From Pipra filicauda (taxonomy: Eukaryota; Chordata; Aves; Passeriformes; Pipridae), in NCBI RefSeq assembly GCF_003945595.2, contig NW_024104367.1, positions 608,851 to 672,850 on the forward strand: a stretch of 64,000 bases of DNA. Reading direction: 5' to 3'. Below are positions 57,347-64,000 of this stretch, in pieces. Within the stretch, counting starts at the first letter, position 1. Every line of letters begins with the position of its first letter. Under the pieces are notes generated by a model. The model worked only from the letters and a program-made list of their open reading frames with translations. It made no database searches and was not told the DNA's origin. The position numbers and the translations under genes were made by a program.

Positions 57347-58456
57347 AAATACACATAAATTTCAGTGTTGCATATTCTAATCACAATTCCATGCCTTCAA
57401 GGGCTTATAACCTAATAGTAGCACAGTGCTGCAGGGTAAGTTGAATTATTAACCAGATGTTCCTCCTAAATATGGAATAAGTTGCTTGATGCTTTTCTCT
57501 TTTCACCTACACCCTGGAAGTCACATTAAAAGTATAATTAACTCCAGAACTTCCGTAAGGGCTCCATGTGAGCCCAGTATCATCGAGGATTTTCTCTTGT
57601 GCACCATTTAACCAGTGAACTCATACCATGGCCATGGCTCAGCTCCCTGCACGAGCTCTTCCCTAAACCTCAGCAAGAGACTGGGGAGGATCTGAGGGTT
57701 TGATCTGTTGATTCTCATGTTTACTGCCACTATTATCAGCTTGGAAGATGGAAAATCAAATCCAAAGCTTGTATTGCCTGGCTATAATTTCTACAAAATT
57801 CTATTCATCCCCTTGGCTGAGACTTGGCTGAATTGGTTGTGGGGGTACTTCTTGAAGGAACCTGAAAGTGAGCTCAACAGGAACATGTTCTTAGGATACA
57901 GATTTTCCTTAGCACAAATTAACTCTTTTTCTGGCCACTTTCTCTCTTCAAAGCACCTACTGAGACAGGGAAGTGAAGATATGGGCTTTGCCATGGCAAC
58001 CTAACACTTTCTAGTGAAATTAAAACCCAAATGGAAAAGGATAGGAAACAAAAACCTCGCTTTTCCTTTCAAATTGAGCTGATGGAAGTTTTAGCTGCGT
58101 CTTGAGATATTAATAATTAGTCAGAATTTTCCTAGAGACGGTGAGACGAAAAAAATTATTACAAGACAAGCAGTAATAGAGGTAATAAAAAGAGCAGCTC
58201 TCCTTGAACCTGCAGCTACCATTATCTTGACTCAGGAGATCAGCATTTGGGCTTCACAGGCAGTTAGTGCTCAAAACAGTGTCTCTGGTCCATACAAAGG
58301 TATGAGAAAAATACTGTTTCAGTATTTAAATTTTTTAAATAACAGAAGAGTTTCCCACTGGGGCACAGTTTGTAGAGGATGGAAGTGTGTAGTTACTTTG
58401 TTTTAGAGAATGCCGTTTCAGACCCAGAGCCAGGGAGGATTATACTTTTGCAGAGG

Positions 58457-58489
<33 letters not shown>

Positions 58490-60196
58490 AAAAATAATTG
58501 TTGCTGCATCAATGAAAAGGAAAAATTAGACTGGAAAACAAGATGAGCTTTGGTGTGGCTCACTTACTCCATATTTGTCTGTCTGCTGTTTGGAACGTGA
58601 GATATGAGAATGCAACTTTCTCCAGAGAATTTGTGGTGAAATAACGTAGACTGTGGGCAGTTTGGTTTCAAAGATGGTCCTTGGGCTGGGTTTGAGAGGA
58701 AAAGCATCATAGCTATCATACTATGGATTTTTTTCCTGATTGTTCCCTGTCTCACACATCCTATTTTATACAGGTACAGGGACTGTGCTTAGGATCCAGA
58801 GTCAAATATACCACACACACCATTTTTTCCTACACTGGTTTTTATTCCCTGCCTTAGTATAGTTTTATTCTATCCTGGAGCAGAGATTTTTTTCTGAGAT
58901 ATTTTATGTGTTTTCATTCTGATGAATTGCTACTTTCAAAAAAAAACTTACTTACGATTTAAAAAATCACTTAATAGTTCTGCTTTGAAGTTCCTCTTTT
59001 GAAGAGTGCTATGATCTCTACCAGCTTCATCAATGGAAGCAACAGCAATTTAGAACAGAGTTTATATTTGGGCTTTGTCTTCACTGGCCATCCAGGAGCT
59101 GAATTTCCATGTCATGCTTCTCTACTTAATGGAGGGTCAACAAATCCCAAACATTAGACGAAGACCTTACTGCAGGTCAGCATCTTGAAGCAAATGTGGA
59201 ACTCAGAATTTGCTTAATATCAGACCTTCTCTAGTGCATGAGGGCAACTTTATATCAAATCACTCCTCGTTACACTCACCATCTTATGTCAATGATCCTT
59301 GAGTATCACTTTGCTCACACAGGTTTCCAGACGTTCAAGAATTCCTGACCTTCACTCCACTCTTACCAGAGTGTGGCATAGACAGTGTGGGCTGAACTTA
59401 CTGTAACCCCCATTCCCTGCCCCCATGAGCCACTGGGGAGGAGGAGAAAGGGAAAATCTGGAATGAAGTTGAGCCCAGGGAGAAGGAAGGGGTGGGGGGA
59501 ATGTGGTTTTACGATTTGGTTTTATTTCTCATTTTCTCACTCAGATCTGACTTATAATAAATTAAATAAATTTCCCCAAGTCAAGTCTGTTTTGCCCACG
59601 ACAGTAATTAGTGAGTGATCTCTGCCTGCCCTTATCTGAACCCACAAGCTTTTTGTTATATTTTCTCTCCCCTATCCAGCTGAGAAGGGGATTGATGGAG
59701 CATTTTTGTGGGGTCAACCCACCACAAGGTCTAATAAAAAGTAACACTTTCCTGCCAAGGACACTCTCACTTGGAAGACCACCCCTCTCCTTTTAACATG
59801 TTGAAGTCATGATGCTGCTGCATCTGAATTTTGCCCAGTCTAACTCAGAAGGGTCTTCTTATAGTCACCAGCATAATCTGTGTATTCTGCCCTGTCCTAC
59901 CCCATAACTTCCATGAGATGAAACAGTCTACCCTTTAGAAGGCAGATAATTCAGGGCATGTGCCTTTATGGGGAAAAAAAAAAATCAATCAACCAACCAA
60001 AAAAACCCACTCAAACCTTTCAAAACTATATTGAGGGGAGGGGTGTGTGTTTGTTAGGTTTTGGGGGTGGTTTTGGTATTTTTTTTTTTTTTTTCAGAGG
60101 TAGCAAATACTACCTTGTAAAAAATATCCTTGGACTGGAAAAACTAGTTCTCCTAGAAACTACCTCGATGGAACAGTTCTGATCAGCCTCAACCTG
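57347..60196. other. Unassigned spacer
   Basis: No gene recognised. It contains a 31-base A run at 58457-58487 and a T16 run at 60079-60094. Confidence 0.5.
58457..58487. repeat. Poly(A) tract, 31 A
   Basis: The longest homopolymer in the window, followed by GAAAAAATAATTG. No retrocopy or signal AATAAA is recognised just upstream, so origin as a retrotransposed tail is unproven. Confidence 0.85.
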
Positions 60197-60738
60197 AACG
60201 TGTCACCTCTTACACTCTGCTCTTGTGAGACCCCACCTGCAGTGCTGCATCCAGGCCTGGGGTCCTCCATAGAAGCAAGACCTGGACCTGATAGAGCAAG
60301 TCCAGAAGAGGCCATGGAGATGCTCCAGGGGCTGGAGCACCTCTGCTCTGGAGACAGGCTGGGGGAGCTGGAGGTGTTCAGCCTGCAGAAGAGAAGGTTT
60401 CAGGGAGTGCCTAAAGGGGGCTTATAAAAATGAGGGAGAGTGACTTTTTTAGACAGGCAGACAGTGATAGTACAAGGGGGAACAGTTTTCAAATTAAAAA
60501 AGGAGAGATTTAAACTAGATGTTAGGAAGAAATGTATTACTGTGAGGGTAGTGAGGCATTGTAGTGGGTTTCCCAGAGAAGTTGTGGCTGGCCCATCCCT
60601 GGAAATGTTCAAGGCCAGGCTGGATGGGGGTCCAAGCAACCTGATCTAGTGGAAGGTGTCCCTGCCCATGGCAGGGGGTTGGAAGGAAGTGGTCTTGAAG
60701 GTCCCTTCCAACCCAAACCATTCTGTGGTTATATGATT
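60197..60738 (+). mobile_element. CR1 LINE fragment, longer copy
   Basis: A sense copy of ~540 bp: 'cttgtgagaccccacctgca', 'gttcagcctgcagaagagaa', 'agatgttaggaagaaatgta', 'gcccatccctggaaatgttc', 'ggtcccttccaacccaaacc' and 'attctgtggttatatgattt'. Structurally like the 345-840 copy. Confidence 0.93.
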
Positions 60739-63700
60739 TGTCTCAAAACCATGGAAGTGATCCATGTCTGCAGCCCTCTGATATGACAAGGCTGTGGCTC
60801 AGACCAGAGCAAGGCACCTCCAACTGCAGAAAAGGCATTTGTGCTCCCAGTCCTCCAGTTATCCTGACACGGCCTTGCATTTCAACCACCAGTTTCTTTC
60901 TCTCCAACTAGATTCCCCTTCTGGCTAATTTGAAGGTGAAGATCTCTAGAGAGCATTTTGCAATGGCAGAGATCTGACTGAAAGGACCAGGTTCTGAAAG
61001 AAATAGATGCAACCTACTGGGAAAGATGCAAACATGTGGGGTTAGAAGAATAATTTATTGTTATTCACCCAAGCTCTTCATTTCTCCCTTTAAAGGAAGC
61101 TCACACAAAGCTCTTCCAGTGTGTGGGCTGGAATGAAACCTTCAAAAGATTTAACGAGGTTCTCTGAAAAACTTGGTGAGGCTGTTTAGTCATAAGATGT
61201 TTTCATCATGCACTTTCATTTTCATTTAAATGAAAACATTTTGAAATAAGAAAAGGAAGTTAAAATTCCACTTGGAAAGAGAAAATGAAACAGTTGGAAA
61301 TGCATTTTTGGTGCACAAGAAATGAATTTTTTAAAAAGCAATCCCAAAAGTTAGCATGTATTGAACGAAATTTTTTTCTTTTAAAATTTCATTTCCTTTG
61401 AAGTTTTATTGAGATAAAATATATTTGCTTCATTTCCAAATAGTAAAGTGGTTGGAAATCATAGAATTCCTCTAAGTGGAATTTTTTTCCCTGCCTAGCA
61501 CTGCTTTGAGGGAGGAGGAAAAATGCAATTTTCTTTGAAATATAGTTTGAATGACTCCTGGATAGGAACCATTCTTGTAGGTGTTGCAGTCATTACGTTG
61601 GTGTCTACATGAAACATTTTTCCTACTACTTGAATCCCTCTTTTATGTCTTCCTCCTATTATAATCTCAGCCACTGTTTTTTTCCTGTGGCTGTGCACTG
61701 CCTGTCAGTGGGCTGAATATGAAGCCATTAAATTCACTATATTGCACAACAGAATTTTTCAAACTATGAAAAAGTATTTACTCAAACATGACAACAATCC
61801 TTCAAGACTGGCTATAGTAGGGTATGTGTAAAACATTTTTGAGCTGGGATCAAAAAAACCTTCCTCTAAAAAGATAGATTACTCTAAACTATAGAACATA
61901 TAAATAAATGATATGTTACAAAACGTGGCATGTGATTACAAAGTACGATTCTTCATGGTATTTATTTGTCATGGCATCTGCAGTCACTGCTTCTCCAGCT
62001 GTAGATTCTTCTGTCTACAAAGATCATAAAAGCCTCATAATAGTCCTATTTTTCCACAGGTTCAGGTGTGCCTGGAGCAAAACTCTACAGAACTAAGTAC
62101 CTTTTGGGAATACATTCCATAATAAATCTTAAAAGGCCCTGCTTCACCCTTGCCAAACAGTATCTGGGGAAATGTTGCCAAATTGCTGCAATTTGAAGAA
62201 TATGGCTTCCATTTAATGGAAACTATGGTTATACTGAAGCACATAATCATGTGGAAAATGCACAGGGATTGCATTTCTGCCTTGGAAGTGCAGCCTTAAA
62301 ATGGAAATCAAAAATCAGAGAAAAGAAAAAAACCAAGAAACGAAGCATTTTGCTTCCCTCCAGTCTCCACATCCATCAGACAAATTGGGTCACCTTGTAT
62401 TCTGCTGGAGATCAACACTCCTGCCCTGAGCTGAAGTGCCCATGTATTTAGACTTTCATTTTTCCTGTTAAAGAGCTCTCATGAGACACTATCTGCATGA
62501 GAAATGTCTGGCATTTATTACTGTGACACAAGCCACAGTCCACAGTCTGTCTAGCAAAACACCACATAGAAAATTATTCAAGAGCTGAGGACCAGCCTTG
62601 AAGTCCTTTTGCAGCCCCCAAACTAGGGGCTATACCCACAGAACCAAGAATATTTTTGGTAAAAAATTTACAGTATTTGACTGTCACACTGGCTTATTTT
62701 AAAGAGTTATAAAACCTCAGTGTTTTCTTGGGAAAAAAAAAAAAATAAAAAGGCTGACCTGTAAGTCTGAACTGCTCATGACTTCCCCACTAGTTAATTA
62801 ACCATAAATGCATCTTATGTTGCTCCCTGCCAGATCTCCAACTATGTCCTATGCATTTACTGTTCATTAAAAGGTCATACTAACAGAAAATCTACAGTCT
62901 ATCACTGGATAAACACATTATCTGAGGAATTCTTCTCATCTAAGTGATGGCAACATCAATAGAAACATAAGAAATCATCAGCAAAAGAACTAGGTATCTG
63001 GGTCTGTAAGACAAGCAGAATTTCAAATATAAAAAATATAAAAATTCAAAAATTCTAATCTAAACTCTAATAAAATCTAGTGTTTAAAACTTTGGGTTCT
63101 TAAAGATAACTAAGAATACAAAGGTCCTGGAAAACTAAGCTGCTATAACACCTTCTTTCTCCTGCTTTAATGGCTACCACGATCCCATGTTGCCTGAAAC
63201 ATCATGGAGATTGAAAATCTAACCACAAGAATGAACTATATATATATTTATATATATTAAAAAAAATGGGAAAACAGAGATTGTGCTTTGCTTCCTCAGT
63301 CCCTTATTTCCCTTCCTCAATATGCAAGTTATAGTTTCAAAGATTATGTAAGAAAACTGTAAGAAAGCTGCTGAAGATACCCAAGATAAATTTTGTAAAG
63401 AGATATGTTAGGCCAAGGTGTGAATCCAAGCCAGGAGGATCACACGAGTTTTCTAAAATCACACGGATAAATGGAGTTGGGATCCCAAGGTACCTGCATG
63501 ATACCCCTCATCTCTCTCCTCAAAGAGCAGTTGTGGTGAAGTGGAAGTACCAAATTTCCAGAGTTCCATATGTTTTATCTCATCCTCTGTGGCTTTTGCT
63601 GAAGGGGGTGGTGGAAGCTCAAGGCTTTATGTCTGAAAGCATTAAGGGGGTGCCCATTTATATCTATATCTCTCCCACTCCACCGTAGCACCACCTTCTT

Positions 63701-64000
63701 CAGTAGCACTGTTGAATTAACAAGTTCAGACTTCAACAGTCCCAACCCCTGAATTTTAGTCAATTTTAATGATTAAATGTTACTGAAAAGTGTTAAAGTA
63801 AAACTGGCATCACCTTTTCAGCTAGCATATCCTGAAATGTTTGGTTTTCCTTTATCTCCAGATCCACAAAGATCTCCTCCTTCCTGCTCCAGGGAGCTAA
63901 TGACTTAAAAATACATGCTGGCCATGAGCAATTTAGCTCTAATTGTAATGAGGACTTTTAATTGACTTGAGTGCTCTTTATGATGGGGATGTGTTTGTTT
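60739..64000. other. Unassigned spacer
   Basis: 3.3 kb with no gene or CR1. It contains A13 at 62733-62745 and a TA tract at 63236-63259. The right edge (63880-64000) has 'agctctaattgtaatgagga' and 'cttttaattgacttgagtgc', a possible start of a conserved block cut by the window end. Confidence 0.45.

Noticed and set aside
58300..58494. Processed retropseudogene ending in A31
   Set aside because: No recognisable mRNA sequence, no polyadenylation signal and no target duplication upstream of the A run.

Overview
The window reads as avian nuclear DNA, most likely from a songbird. The evidence is more than twenty CR1 LINE fragments with the bird CR1 3' end (a GGTTGG...GATGATCTTTAAGGTCC block running into ATTCTATG-type octamers), avian-type LTR pieces, AT-rich low-CpG spacer and no bacterial-style gene packing. 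Species cannot be fixed by reading alone. I found no intact ordinary protein-coding gene, tRNA, rRNA or CRISPR array. Most short ORFs are chance frames or translations of CR1 copies.

Layout. 1-24.5 kb is spacer broken by CR1 copies on both strands, including one (11.87-12.79 kb, minus) that keeps decayed reverse-transcriptase coding sequence and one (8.24-9.08 kb, plus) that keeps the end of ORF2. 24.5-39.2 kb contains no recognisable CR1 but holds three LTR-like segments (30.6, 33.9 and 35.5-36.3 kb) and several unique blocks rich in homeodomain-type TAAT/ATTA words that could be conserved non-coding enhancers. 39.2-50.6 kb is again spacer with CR1 copies. 53.3-64 kb is spacer with CR1 fragments, simple repeats and another enhancer-like block at 55.5-56.1 kb.

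The standout is 51.08-53.3 kb. A 534-codon uninterrupted plus-strand ORF starts with about 60 residues that match the coiled-coil rod of host kinectin (KTN1). It continues into a membrane segment and a Gag-like retroelement region, then an acidic tract, and ends in four 10-residue Arg/Ser-Pro repeats. Its stop codon lies inside the complement of an 18-base tRNA-Leu primer binding site. That site belongs to an LTR (52.72-about 53.3 kb) facing the opposite way, with its own TATA box. So a host-gene fragment is fused to an endogenous-retrovirus-type ORF, and the fusion lies antisense to an ERV-L-like LTR and leader. I know of no described element with this architecture, and it is the main candidate for something undescribed here.

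Apart from that locus the window looks like a gene-poor interval that may carry regulatory DNA for a gene outside it. Repeat family names are from memory of their consensus features and were not checked by database search.
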